Assembly (NCBI GenBank): GCA_026708265.1
Contig: JAPOVI010000156.1
Location: forward strand, 38,831 to 102,830
Length of the DNA: 64,000 nt
Source of the DNA: Acidobacteriota bacterium
Lineage (GTDB): Bacteria > Acidobacteriota > Vicinamibacteria > Vicinamibacterales > UBA8438
Direction: 5' to 3'
Shown: in pieces, positions 17,121 to 26,202 of the stretch
Position numbering within the stretch: position 1 is the first letter of the stretch
How the letters are laid out: each line of letters starts with the position of its first letter
The notes under the pieces: model-generated
The model's input: only the letters and a program-made list of their open reading frames with translations
What the model was told of the DNA's origin: nothing
Database searches by the model: none
Program-made: the position numbers and the translations under genes

Positions 17121-18494
17121 CTACAGGTCCAGGCGGCCCGTGCTGTCGTGGATGCCCTCGAGCGGCAACCCCAGTCTTTCGAGCACGGTCAGGTGCAGGT
17201 TGGCGAGCGGCGTCCCTCCCTCGACCGAGCGGCCACTCCCGGTTCCGGCGTCGTAGCGGACGTGCCGCCCGCCCGCGAGCCGCCCGCCGCCACCCCCCGC
17301 CACCACCAGCGGCAGGTTCCACGGCTGGTGGTCGCCCTCGGCCATGCCCGCCCCGTAGTAGAGGATCACGTTGTCCAGCAGCGACCCGTCGCCGTCCGGC
17401 GTCGCGGCCAGCCGCGCCAGGTAGTAGGCGAACTGCTCGGCGTGGTGCCGGTTGATGCGGACGAGCTGCTCGCGGCTGGCCGCGCTGTGCTCGTGCGACA
17501 GCGGGTGGTGGCCGCCGGGGGCGCCGATCTCCGGGTAGGTGCGGCTGCTGAACTCGCGGCCGACCATGAACGTGATGACCCGCGTCAGGTCGCTCTGGTA
17601 GGCCAGCACCTGCAGGTCGAACATCAGCCGCGCGTGGTCCGCGAAGCTCGCCGGCACCCCCGCCGGCTGGTCGAACGCCGGCAGCTCGCGCGCCGCGTCC
17701 GCCTCGACCCGCTCGATCCGCCGCTCGATGTCGCGGACCGCGTCGAGGTACTCGGTCAGCTTCGCCGCGTCACCCGGGCCGAGCGTGCGCGCGAGGTCGG
17801 CCGCCTTCTCGCCGACCGAGTCGAGCAGGCTGCGGCTGTGCCGGGCCTGCGCCCGCCGGGCCGCGGGATCCGTGCTCCCGCCGTCGCCGAACATCCGCTC
17901 GAAGACGACGCGCGGGTTGTGCTCCATCGGGAGCGGCGTCCGCGGGCCGCGCCACGTGATCGTGTGGCTGTACGTGCAACTGTAGCCGCCGTCGCAGGTG
18001 CCGGCGCCCTTGTCGCCCGATTCCAGCGACAGCTCCAGCGACCCGAGCTGCGTGTCGCGGCCGATCTCGCGCGCCACGAGCTGGTCGAGCGAGACGTCGG
18101 CCAGGAAGTCGTTCCCCTCCTGCCCGAACGGCCGCGGAATGGCGCCGGTGAGGAACTTGGTCGCGCAGCGGCCGTGCACGGCGCCGCTCTGCGCCGTCAG
18201 GCCCTGGACGTTCTGCGTGAGACCGGTCAGGACCGTCAGCCGCTCGCGGTACGGCTCGAGCGGCTCGAGGATCGGCGTGAACGCGAACCCGCGGCCGGTG
18301 GTCGGCGGGGTCCACTCGTCGATCACCACGCCGTTCGGTACGTAGACGACGCCGAAGCGGCGGACGGGGCGCGCCGCGGTCCGCCCGAGCGCCGTGAGCG
18401 CCGGCACCATGCCGTCGAGGAGCGGCAGTGCGACCGCCGCGCCGATGCCGCGCAGCACCGTCCGGCGCGGCAGCGCCTTGCGGGTGATGATCAT
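17121..18494 (-). CDS. Tat-exported DUF1552 protein (copy 2)
   Basis: 457 residues. Twin-arginine leader PRRTVLRGIGAAVALPLLDG, then RRFGVVYVPNGVVIDEWTPP, LTVLTGLTQNV, SCTYSHTITWRGPRTPLPME, NPRVVFERMFG, EIGAPGGHHPLSHEHS and SLLDNVILYYGAGMAEGDHQ. It is a clear paralogue of the genes at 8948 and 41686. The histidine cluster GGHHPLSHEH is retained, consistent with a metal site. The ATG at 18494 overlaps the DUF1592 stop by four bases. The ankyrin-cytochrome gene follows 84 bases downstream on the same strand, so all three may form one transcript. The function of DUF1552 proteins is not established. Confidence 0.9.
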   Translation of the reverse strand: MIITRKALPRRTVLRGIGAAVALPLLDGMVPALTALGRTAARPVRRFGVVYVPNGVVIDEWTPPTTGRGFAFTPILEPLEPYRERLTVLTGLTQNVQGLTAQSGAVHGRCATKFLTGAIPRPFGQEGNDFLADVSLDQLVAREIGRDTQLGSLELSLESGDKGAGTCDGGYSCTYSHTITWRGPRTPLPMEHNPRVVFERMFGDGGSTDPAARRAQARHSRSLLDSVGEKAADLARTLGPGDAAKLTEYLDAVRDIERRIERVEADAARELPAFDQPAGVPASFADHARLMFDLQVLAYQSDLTRVITFMVGREFSSRTYPEIGAPGGHHPLSHEHSAASREQLVRINRHHAEQFAYYLARLAATPDGDGSLLDNVILYYGAGMAEGDHQPWNLPLVVAGGGGGRLAGGRHVRYDAGTGSGRSVEGGTPLANLHLTVLERLGLPLEGIHDSTGRLDL

Positions 18495-21163
18495 GACTCC
18501 GTCCTCCGCATGCGGAACGGCGTGCTCCGGGCGATCCCCAGGATCAGGGACGACCAGCGGTGGTCGTCGGCGGCGGCGGACCGCGCGATGGCGCGGATCA
18601 CCGGCCGGTCGTAGTGCTCGATCCCGCGGCCGAGCGCGTAGGTCAGCAGCTTCTCGGTCACCGTCTCGACGAACTGCCCGGACCGCTCCAGCAGCACCTC
18701 GCGCAGCCCGGCCGGCCCGTCGAAGCGGGTCGCGCCGTCCGCGAGGACGGCCGAGGCGTCGATCGGGACGCCGGCGTCCAGCGTGCGCCAGCCGCCGAGG
18801 GCGTCGAAGTTCTCGAGAGCGAAGCCGAGCGGGTCCATCGGCGCGTGGCAGATGGCGCAGGCGGCGTTGCGGCGGTGCCGGGCGAGGCGCTCGCGGACCG
18901 TGCGCGGCTCGCCGGCCTCCGCCCCGCTCTCCGGCAGCGGCGGGATGTCCGGGGGCGGCGGCGACGGCGGGCTCCCGAGGACGTTCTCGAGCAGCCACTT
19001 CGCGCGAAGGACGGGCGACGTCCGGTTGCCGTACGAAGTCACGGCGAGGACGCTCCCGTGACCGAGCAGCCCGGCCCGCCGCGCGTCCGACAGCCTCACG
19101 CGGCGGAAGTGGTTACCCGTGACACCGGGCACGCCGTAGTGCCGAGCCAGCCGCTCGTTGAGGAACGTGTAGTCGGCCCGCAGGAGGTCCACCACGCTCC
19201 GGTCCTCGCGGAGCTGGCTCTCCAGGAACAGATCGGTCTCCCGGCGGAGCGCCTCCCGCAGGTTCTCGTCGAACTCGGGGAAGAGGTTCGGATCGGGGGC
19301 GAGGCCGTCCACGCTGCGCAGCGCCAGCCACTGGCCGGCGAAGTTCTCGACCAGCGCCCCCGCGCGCGGGTCGGCGAGCATGCGCCGCACCTGCCGTTCG
19401 AGCTCGCCTCCGTCGGACAACCGGCCCGCGGCCGCAACGTCGAGCAACTCGTCGTCCGGGATGCTGCTCCAGAGGAAGAACGACAGCCGCGACGCGAGCT
19501 CCAGGTCCGCCAGCCGGTAGGGAGCGCCCGGCGGGAGGCCCTCCGGGTCGCGCTCGATGCGGAAGAGGAACTCCGGGTCGATGAGCAGCCGCTCGAGGGC
19601 CATCTGGATGCCCGCCTCGAACCCGCCCGCCGCGCGCCCTGCCCGGTAGAAAGTGAGGAGCGGCGCGAGGTCCTCGTCGCCGACCGGCCGCCGGAACGCG
19701 CGCCGGGCCAGGCGGGCCAGGATGGTCCGCGCGCAGTCTTCGCCGCCGTCGGCGCCGTCTCCAGGTTGCAGGCGATCCGTCCGCGACAGCGATGCGGGGG
19801 GAGGAGCCGCCTCTCCGCCGGCCTCGCCGGGCCGGCAGAGGAAGATGCGGGCGCGGCTGGCCGTCTGCCCCGGCCCCGACGGCCGGTACGGCCCGTCGAT
19901 GGCGACGCTTCCCACGCCTGGGCCTTCCGGCCGCGACGAGGTGTCCGTGGTCTCGGTAACGGTCGCGCCGTACTCGCGAAGCGGCGGCTGCAGCACGCCC
20001 TCGTGCTCCCACGACTTGCCGGCGAACGACACCCCCACGACGCGCGTCCCCGCACCCACGTCGACGCGCACGGCCAGCTCCGCGTCGGCCCCTGTCCGAT
20101 AGTCGTCCCAGGCCTGGCTCGGGTAGCCCCGACCGCCCGCGGCCACGAAGGTGCCGGAGAAGCTGACCGGCGCCGGCCGCCCGGGGGCCTCCCCCCCGAC
20201 GGCGAACCGGGCGACGCGGCGGCCGTCGATTCGCACGTCGAGGTCGTGCGACTCGTCGAGGTTGACGATGTACTCGTACACGCTCCGCTGCAGGCGGATG
20301 GTGATGGCGTACTCGCCGTCGAGCGGAAAACGGTGGCGCACGGCGAGGCCGGCCCGCGAGCCGAACGGCAGGTCCTCGCTCATCCGGTCGTTCTGCGCCA
20401 TGTTGATTGGCACGACGTAGGTCTTCGAGGTGAAGCCCGGCCCGATCGTCGGGTCTCCGACGGCGAGGCGGCTGATGCGCCGCGCCGCCGAGAGGTACCG
20501 CTCCATGAGCGCCGGCGAGAGCGCCAGGGTGCCCGCCAGGTTGTCGAAGCCGTGGCCGACGTCGTCAGCCGGCAACAATTCCGCCCCGTCGATCTCGAGC
20601 GCCAGCAGATCGCGGACCGCGTTGGCGTACTCGGCGCGGTTCAGGCGGTGCGCCGGCACCCGTCCCGGGTCCGGTCTCGACTCGGCCGCACGGTCGAGTT
20701 CCGCCTCGAGCCACGAGCGGAAGCCGTCGTACTCCGCCGGAGCGGGCCGCGGCCGGCCGGCGGGAGGCATCATGCCGCCGCGCAGCTTCAGAACGACGCG
20801 CTCCCAGAGCTCGGGCGCCGCCCCGACGCGGGTGACGTCGAGCGCATCGAGGGCCAGACCGCCCGTGCGGCGGCGCTCGTTGTGGCAGGTCACGCAGTAG
20901 CGGTCGAGGAGCGCACGCTGCGGCGTTGCTGCGAGGGGCGCGGGAGGGGCGGTCTGCTGCGCCTCGGAGGCGGGCGGCGCCAAGCGAGGCTCGGTCTCCG
21001 CGGGCCCCGCCGCCGCGGCCCGGGCGCTCGCGGAGCCGGCCCCGGCCAGCGCGGTGGCGAGTGAGAGCGCCACCAGCGCGCCCCCCCGCGCGCGCCGGGA
21101 GTCTGCCCTCGCACGAAGCACCCGCAAAGCGCGATCCGCGGCGGAGACTCCTGGCCGAGCCAT
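18491..21163 (-). CDS. Exported DUF1587/DUF1592/DUF1588/DUF1585 cytochrome (copy 2)
   Basis: 890 residues, the longest of the three copies. The N-terminal signal region (GGALVALSLATALAGAGSAS) is followed by a proline/alanine linker and heme site CVTCH (residues 90-94). DUF1587 begins at HRLNRAEYANAVRDLLALEI. A longer insertion than in copy 1 contains VYEYIVNLDESHDLDVRIDG and a carbohydrate-binding-like beta region. DUF1595 (RAFRRPVGDEDLAPLLTFYR), DUF1592 (RLSFFLWSSIPDDELLDVAA), DUF1588 with a second CxxCH (CAICHAPMDPLGFALENFDA) and DUF1585 (VTEKLLTYALGRGIEHYDRP) follow. The ATG at 21163 is the only reasonable start before the signal peptide. It shares a 258-base divergent promoter region with the Vgb-like gene. 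Confidence 0.9.
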   Translation of the reverse strand: MARPGVSAADRALRVLRARADSRRARGGALVALSLATALAGAGSASARAAAAGPAETEPRLAPPASEAQQTAPPAPLAATPQRALLDRYCVTCHNERRRTGGLALDALDVTRVGAAPELWERVVLKLRGGMMPPAGRPRPAPAEYDGFRSWLEAELDRAAESRPDPGRVPAHRLNRAEYANAVRDLLALEIDGAELLPADDVGHGFDNLAGTLALSPALMERYLSAARRISRLAVGDPTIGPGFTSKTYVVPINMAQNDRMSEDLPFGSRAGLAVRHRFPLDGEYAITIRLQRSVYEYIVNLDESHDLDVRIDGRRVARFAVGGEAPGRPAPVSFSGTFVAAGGRGYPSQAWDDYRTGADAELAVRVDVGAGTRVVGVSFAGKSWEHEGVLQPPLREYGATVTETTDTSSRPEGPGVGSVAIDGPYRPSGPGQTASRARIFLCRPGEAGGEAAPPPASLSRTDRLQPGDGADGGEDCARTILARLARRAFRRPVGDEDLAPLLTFYRAGRAAGGFEAGIQMALERLLIDPEFLFRIERDPEGLPPGAPYRLADLELASRLSFFLWSSIPDDELLDVAAAGRLSDGGELERQVRRMLADPRAGALVENFAGQWLALRSVDGLAPDPNLFPEFDENLREALRRETDLFLESQLREDRSVVDLLRADYTFLNERLARHYGVPGVTGNHFRRVRLSDARRAGLLGHGSVLAVTSYGNRTSPVLRAKWLLENVLGSPPSPPPPDIPPLPESGAEAGEPRTVRERLARHRRNAACAICHAPMDPLGFALENFDALGGWRTLDAGVPIDASAVLADGATRFDGPAGLREVLLERSGQFVETVTEKLLTYALGRGIEHYDRPVIRAIARSAAADDHRWSSLILGIARSTPFRMRRTES

Positions 21164-21421
21164 CGGCCGAATGTTACACCCGCGCCCCGGCGCCCACGGA
21201 CGACGGGAACGCGACCGGCTTCGCCTGCAGATCGGGTTGGAGTGCCGGGCGCACGGTGCACTGGAAGTCGGCGTCGTAGAACGGCGCGGACTCCTGTAGG
21301 CTTGGCTGAGCACGGAGCGGAGCCGTCCGGCTACGAACGGCCCGGCTGATCGGCAGCCCCGCGCGGGCAACGGGAAGGCAGGCGCCGGAGCGGCCGCCGA
21401 GGAGTGCGGAGGAGGAGATCC

Positions 21422-23200
21422 ATGCAGACCCAGTCGACGATCGGGCTCGGAACCGGCGCGGGGATCCTGGCGCTCGCGGCTGTGCTGCTGGCTGGCGAGG
21501 GCATGCTGCCCGTCGGCGTCGCGCTCGCCCAGGGCGGAGACGCCACCGGCGTCATCTCGGGACGCGTGACCGCCGACTCCGGCGAGGTCCGCGCCGTGCG
21601 GGTGAAGGCGCACGACACCGTGCACCGCATCGCCTACACCGTCTACACGCACGACGGCCGCTATCGGATCTACAACCTCCCCCCGAGCACCTACGACATC
21701 AGCGTGGTCGAGGAGGCGTTCGAGGCGCCAACCCTCACGGTCGAGGTGAGCCCGGGAGCGCGGACGACGGTCGACATCGAGCTCACCGCCCGGGGAGCGG
21801 GATCCGAGCAGGGCGCGGCGGCGCGCGGGGCCTCCGCGCAACGGAACTACGGGGGCGGGGCGGAGGACGACCGGGCGGTCGAGATCGTCGACTTCGACAC
21901 CCTCTATCCGCCGCATCCGGCCCGCGACATCATGCTGCGGTCGTGCTTCGGCTGCCACGGGCCGGCCGGCTTCCACCGGCGCGGGCCGCGGAACGAGCGC
22001 GGCTGGCGCGCCGCGGTGGACCGGATGTTCGACATCGACGGCCGCGTGGCGAACATGGCCCCCGGCGTGCCGCAGGTGACGCACGACCTGGTCTCGGTGG
22101 AGGAGAAGGAGCTCATCATCGAGTACCTGACTTCCCTCTTCGGGCCGGGCTCGGAGCCGCGCGACCTGGAGCTCGACCCACTGGTGCGAGATGAAGCCGC
22201 GCTGTCCGAGGCCGTCTACATCGAGTACGAGCTCAACCGGGGCCCGCAGCGCCTGCTGGCGAACGGCGCGCCCCCCCGGGGCTCGATCCACAGCGTCTTC
22301 GCCAGCCTCGTCGAGCCGGGCGTCATCTGGGTATCGGGCAACGGCTCGAACTCCATCATCCGTCTCGACAGCCGCGACCCGGACTACGAGCGCCGCACCA
22401 CGGAGTACTGGATCGACAACCCGGAGAACATCAACGTCACGCCGCACGGCATCGTCGAGCACCGCGGCCGAGTCTACTGGGTGGAGCTGACCGGGGATCA
22501 CTTCGGCGAGCTCGACCCGGCCACGGGCGCGATCACGCGCTATCCGATGCCGACGAAGGGCGCCGGCCCCCACAGCGTCTGGGTCGACTCCCGCGGCAGC
22601 TTCTGGTACACCTATTTCGCCTCCGCGGGCCGCATCGGCCGATTCGACCTCGCTGCGCGGGACTTCACCGAGTGGGAGCCGCTGGCCGGCTTCAGCGGCT
22701 ACGGGATCGTCGTCGACCGGCAGGACCGCGTCTGGGCCGTCGGGCTGCACACCCCGGCGATCTACATGTACAACCAGGAAACGGCCGCGTGGCGGTCCTA
22801 CCCGCTCGCCAACCCGGCGCGCCGCCCGGCCATCGACGCCAACGGCAAGATCTGGGCCGCGCACTACTTCGGGAACGCCATCTCGAAGGTCGACCCCGTG
22901 ACGTCGGCCGTCACCGAGTACACCCTGCCCCTCAAGGACGGCAACCCCTACGACGTCTGGCCGGACGCCGACGACAACCTGTGGGTGGAGAACGGGATCT
23001 ACAACTCGCTGGTGCGCTTCGATCAGGCCACCAACGAGTTCACCTACTTCCCGTTCCCGGAGCTCGCCGCCCACACGCCGAAGCTCGACCGCGACGCCGA
23101 GGGCACGCTCTGGTTCACGCTGCGCGGGCCGTCGGGTCCCGGTGTCGCGGCGCTCAAGCCGCGCGGCAACGTGCCGGCAGCCGGGCCATCCGCGCAGTAG
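21422..23200 (+). CDS. Exported carboxypeptidase-regulatory / cytochrome c / Vgb-like propeller fusion
   Basis: 592 residues with three parts after a signal peptide (LALAAVLLAGEGMLPVGVALAQ). Residues ~40-120 form a carboxypeptidase regulatory-like beta domain (VISGRVTADSGEVRAVRVKA to YRIYNLPPSTYDISV). Residues ~160-240 hold a heme site CFGCH (Cys175 to His179). From ~270 to the end lies a virginiamycin B lyase-like propeller (PHGIVEHRGRVYWVELTGDH, GPHSVWVDSRGSFWYTYFAS, PYDVWPDADDNLWVENGIYN). True streptogramin lyase activity is doubtful; the propeller probably binds a substrate or partner. GGAGGAG lies just upstream of the ATG, fixing the start. Confidence 0.85.
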   Translation: MQTQSTIGLGTGAGILALAAVLLAGEGMLPVGVALAQGGDATGVISGRVTADSGEVRAVRVKAHDTVHRIAYTVYTHDGRYRIYNLPPSTYDISVVEEAFEAPTLTVEVSPGARTTVDIELTARGAGSEQGAAARGASAQRNYGGGAEDDRAVEIVDFDTLYPPHPARDIMLRSCFGCHGPAGFHRRGPRNERGWRAAVDRMFDIDGRVANMAPGVPQVTHDLVSVEEKELIIEYLTSLFGPGSEPRDLELDPLVRDEAALSEAVYIEYELNRGPQRLLANGAPPRGSIHSVFASLVEPGVIWVSGNGSNSIIRLDSRDPDYERRTTEYWIDNPENINVTPHGIVEHRGRVYWVELTGDHFGELDPATGAITRYPMPTKGAGPHSVWVDSRGSFWYTYFASAGRIGRFDLAARDFTEWEPLAGFSGYGIVVDRQDRVWAVGLHTPAIYMYNQETAAWRSYPLANPARRPAIDANGKIWAAHYFGNAISKVDPVTSAVTEYTLPLKDGNPYDVWPDADDNLWVENGIYNSLVRFDQATNEFTYFPFPELAAHTPKLDRDAEGTLWFTLRGPSGPGVAALKPRGNVPAAGPSAQ

Positions 23201-23279
23201 CGCGCGGCACGCTTCGTGCGTAACTCCGGCCTGACGGCGGGTGGTTGACCGCAGACCGCGCCGCTATGCAGACGCCGGA

Positions 23280-25697
23280 ATGTCGCTGACCGATATCGTC
23301 TACCGCACCGACGAGGCGGGGCTCGAGCCGCTTCTGCGCTCGATCGACCGCGCGGGGGACTATTGCACCCACGGGCGGTCGTTCTACCCCATGCCGCTCA
23401 TCTCGGTGGACGAGGTCGGCGTGCTGTCGTTCCCGGTGCCCGAGGCGCAGATCCGCGCCCTCGTCGCCGTGGCGGAGCGCGCTCCCTACGGCCGCGGATC
23501 GGAAACGCGCGTGGACACATCCGTGCGCAACTCCTGGCAGCTCGACGCGGCGCGCGTGCACGTGGGAGGCGGCGCGTGGCCGGGGACGCGGTCGCAGATC
23601 CTCGAGGCGGCCGCGCGGGGGCTCGGCTGCCCTCCCGACCGCCTCGAGGCGCACCTCTACAAGCTCCTGGTCTACGAGCCGGGCGGGTTCTTCGCGGCCC
23701 ACCGGGACACGGAGAAGATCGACGGCATGGTCGCGACGCTGTCCGTCTCGCTGCCCACCCCAGGCACCGGCGGCGCACTGGCCGTCCGCCACCGGGGCCG
23801 GGAGACCGTGATCGACATGAACGCCGCCGAGCCCTCGGAGCTGGCGTACGCGGCCTTCTACGCCGACTGCGAGCACGAGACGCAGCCCGTGCGGGAGGGA
23901 CACCGGCTGTCGCTGGTCTTCAACCTCCGTGTGCGCCCGGGAGACGACCCGGCCGCGGTCCGCCCGCCCGACCACGCCGAGCGGGTCGCGGCCATCGCGG
24001 AGCGTCTCGGCGGCCTGGGCGGTGACGCAGGGGGGGACAAGCTCGTGTGGCTGCTCGAGCACGAGTACACGCAGGCCGGCCTGTCGTTCGACACGCTGAA
24101 GAACGCCGACGCGGCCGTCGCGCGAGCGCTCGGTCAGGCCGCCGCGCGCGCCGATTGCGCCATCCACGCCGCCATCGTGCAGATTCGCCGGCGGGGGGGC
24201 GCGCGGGTCGAGGACGACTACATCGATAGCTGGAACGTGACCGATTACGACGCCGCCGACCTGGAGATGGACGACGAGTTCGACGCCGATCAATGGCTCG
24301 ACGGGTGGGCGTCCCCGGACGGCGGGCGGCCGGCATTCGAACGCATCCCGCTGCTCCCGGGCGAGCTGCTGCCCCACGGCGCCCTCGACGGCGCGGATCC
24401 CGACGAGCAGCGGCTGCGGGAAGCAACGGGCAACGAGGGGGTGACGCTGGAGCGGACGTATCGCCGCGCCGCCCTCGTGGTCTGGCCGCGGGCGAGGACG
24501 CTGGACGTGATGATCAGCGCCGGCACGGCACGCGCCGTCGCCTGGGTGACCGGGGAGCACGAGCGCCGGGATGCCGGGTCGGGAGACCGCACCGAGAAGC
24601 TCGTCGCGCGGCTGATTGACGTCTGGCCCGCAGACGACGACGGTCCGTCCGCGCGGGCCTCGCGTCTGAGCGACTTCTGGCCGGACCGGGGGCCTCGTCC
24701 CGAAGAGTTGGCCCGCTGCGGCATGCTCCGCCTGCTCGTGGCAGTCGGGGACGCATCCCTCGGCGTCCGGTTCCTGCGCCGCGTCGTCCTCGCAGACTAC
24801 AGCGGCCGCGAGAACGAAGACTTGCCGGCCGCGTTCGGCCTGGTCGGACCGCACTCCACCGCGGAGCTCCTGCCCGAGCTCTCGAAGCGCCACTTCGCGG
24901 ATCTGCCCGAGGACGTGCTGGAGCTCCAGCGCCGGGTGGACGATCTCGAGTCGGCGGACCCTGCCTGGCGCGGCGCGGTGCAGGCCGCCCTGCGGACCAC
25001 CTTGCAGGCTGCCGCCGCGGCGGTGGAGGCGCGAGCCGCGAGCCGGGCGCGGGCGTGGATCTTCGACCCACGCCCCTTGGAAGGGCGCTTCGTCCGAACC
25101 CTGTTCGGGATGGCGTGGCGCCACGGCCTGATCGAGGAGGCCGAGGCGGCAGGGGAAGCCATCGGACGCCATCCGAAGGCCGTGTCGCCCGACCGCGCGC
25201 TCCCGGCAGCGTTGCGGGACCTGTACCGGGAACCCGGCCTCGCGGCTGCCCCCGCCTACGTCGGTCTGTGGCGGACCGCCGCCGGGGCGCTCCTGGCGCG
25301 CAGCTCCACGCCCCCCGCCGGGCCCCGCGACTGGAGCATCGCCGCCGACCTCTCGTGCGACTGCGAGCTGTGCCGGAGGCTGCGGAGCTTCTGCGAGGAC
25401 CCCGGAACCCGACAGGCCCGCTTTCCTCTGCGAGAGGACCTGCGGGCTCACCTCGACAACGTCATCCGAGAGCACCGGCTCGACCTCGATCACGAGACCG
25501 AGCGGCAGGGGGACCTCCCCGTCCTCGTCTGCACCAAGAATCGCGCGAGCCACGAGCGACGCGACGCCGAGTACCGGGAGGACGTCTCGTGGATGCAGTC
25601 GCTCCTCGACTCGGTGCCGCGCCGGGCCGCTGTGGAGATCTGCCCCGCTGAGGGGACGCGACTGCGCCAGGCGGTCGCGGCGGCGCCTGTCCGCTGA
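23280..25697 (+). CDS. Large 2OG-Fe(II) oxygenase family protein
   Basis: 805 residues. The N-terminal ~220 residues form a prolyl-4-hydroxylase-like double-stranded beta-helix: KLLVYEPGGFFAAHRDTEK supplies His141 and Asp143 of the iron triad, and YADCEHETQPVREGHRLSLVF supplies the distal His199 and the 2-oxoglutarate-binding Arg. The remaining ~580 residues are of unknown fold, mostly helical, with a cysteine cluster SCDCELCRRLRSFCEDPGT near residue 700 that could bind zinc. It is cytoplasmic, as there is no signal peptide. The ATG at 23280 was chosen over the GTG at 23241 because family alignments begin close to the catalytic domain. No operon partner is evident. The substrate is unknown; a protein or nucleic acid is possible. 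Confidence 0.8.
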   Translation: MSLTDIVYRTDEAGLEPLLRSIDRAGDYCTHGRSFYPMPLISVDEVGVLSFPVPEAQIRALVAVAERAPYGRGSETRVDTSVRNSWQLDAARVHVGGGAWPGTRSQILEAAARGLGCPPDRLEAHLYKLLVYEPGGFFAAHRDTEKIDGMVATLSVSLPTPGTGGALAVRHRGRETVIDMNAAEPSELAYAAFYADCEHETQPVREGHRLSLVFNLRVRPGDDPAAVRPPDHAERVAAIAERLGGLGGDAGGDKLVWLLEHEYTQAGLSFDTLKNADAAVARALGQAAARADCAIHAAIVQIRRRGGARVEDDYIDSWNVTDYDAADLEMDDEFDADQWLDGWASPDGGRPAFERIPLLPGELLPHGALDGADPDEQRLREATGNEGVTLERTYRRAALVVWPRARTLDVMISAGTARAVAWVTGEHERRDAGSGDRTEKLVARLIDVWPADDDGPSARASRLSDFWPDRGPRPEELARCGMLRLLVAVGDASLGVRFLRRVVLADYSGRENEDLPAAFGLVGPHSTAELLPELSKRHFADLPEDVLELQRRVDDLESADPAWRGAVQAALRTTLQAAAAAVEARAASRARAWIFDPRPLEGRFVRTLFGMAWRHGLIEEAEAAGEAIGRHPKAVSPDRALPAALRDLYREPGLAAAPAYVGLWRTAAGALLARSSTPPAGPRDWSIAADLSCDCELCRRLRSFCEDPGTRQARFPLREDLRAHLDNVIREHRLDLDHETERQGDLPVLVCTKNRASHERRDAEYREDVSWMQSLLDSVPRRAAVEICPAEGTRLRQAVAAAPVR

Positions 25698-25781
25698 GGA
25701 GCGCATACGCGTGGGCCGGACTGCGCCGGCTGGCAGAGGAAGCGGCCGGCAGGTGAGTCGCCGCCGTGCCCGGCGGGGGTA

Positions 25782-25787
25782 TACACT
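25782..25787 (+). promoter_or_regulatory. -10 box for a leaderless antitoxin-like gene
   Basis: TACACT lies exactly 6 nt before the GTG start at 25794, within GTATACACT. A leaderless transcript is inferred. No convincing -35 box is seen. Confidence 0.45.
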
Positions 25788-25793
25788 CGTTGT

Positions 25794-25979
25794 GTGGACC
25801 GCCCCCCGGCGCCGCCCCTCGACCCGGTCATCGAGGCGTACAAGGCGGGTGTCGATCGGACGCTGCTGCGGGAGAACCTGAAGCTGAGCGTCGAGGACCG
25901 GCTGCGGCAGTTGATGGAGCTTCAACGCTTCGCCGACGAGCTGCGGAGAGCCGGGCGCGTCGCGCGCCGCCGTCCGTGA
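25794..25979 (+). CDS. Small antitoxin-like protein of a nucleotidyltransferase pair
   Basis: 61 residues: PPLDPVIEAYKAGVDRTLLR followed by ENLKLSVEDRLRQLMELQRF. This short helical, charged protein is of the type that often precedes nucleotidyltransferase genes, and its stop overlaps the downstream GTG (GTGA at 25976). It probably forms or once formed a toxin-antitoxin-like unit. The GTG start is supported by a -10 box 6 nt upstream. It looks intact even though its partner has lost its catalytic core. No sequence-specific DNA-binding motif is evident, so transcriptional autoregulation cannot be claimed. Confidence 0.6.
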   Translation: MDRPPAPPLDPVIEAYKAGVDRTLLRENLKLSVEDRLRQLMELQRFADELRRAGRVARRRP

Positions 25980-26179
25980 CCGACTTCGCCACCCTCCTTC
26001 GGACCCGCGGCACCTACGAACTGCTCCGGCCGGATTCCGAGGAGGTGACGGCGTTCGGCGTCACGTGCCGCGGCGTGACCCTCGAGCGACTGATTCACCT
26101 CAAGCGGTCGGCCGGGCGCGTCAAGGACCTCGAGGCGATCGCCGAGCTGGAGATGCTGCGCGAAGAACGCGAGCGCTGA
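25976..26179 (+). pseudogene. Nucleotidyltransferase remnant with catalytic core deleted in frame
   Basis: 67 residues. The first nine, VTDFATLLR, match the usual N-terminus of this nucleotidyltransferase family. The rest, GTYELLRPDSEEVTAFG and GVTLERLIHLKRSAGRVKDL, EAIAELEMLREERER, match its C-terminal helical part (family form: LDLERLIRxKRAAGRPxDLEAIAELE). The ~90 residues between, which should hold the GG and DxD motifs, are absent without loss of frame. It therefore cannot be an active nucleotidyltransferase. The GTGA overlap with the upstream small gene is kept. It ends 23 bases from the convergent ankyrin gene. Confidence 0.65.
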
Positions 26180-26202
26180 CCCGGCGACAGCCGGCTGCCG
26201 CG

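Noticed and set aside
14706..18614. Very long plus-strand reading frame (over 1300 codons) opposite the ankyrin and DUF1552 genes
   Set aside because: Its translation is arginine/proline-rich with no motifs, while the minus strand encodes clear signal peptides, ankyrin repeats and DUF1552 motifs. It is a high-GC shadow.
21422..23200. Streptogramin-inactivating lyase (Vgb) resistance gene
   Set aside because: The propeller is fused to a cytochrome and regulatory beta domain and is exported, unlike the small cytoplasmic Vgb enzyme.
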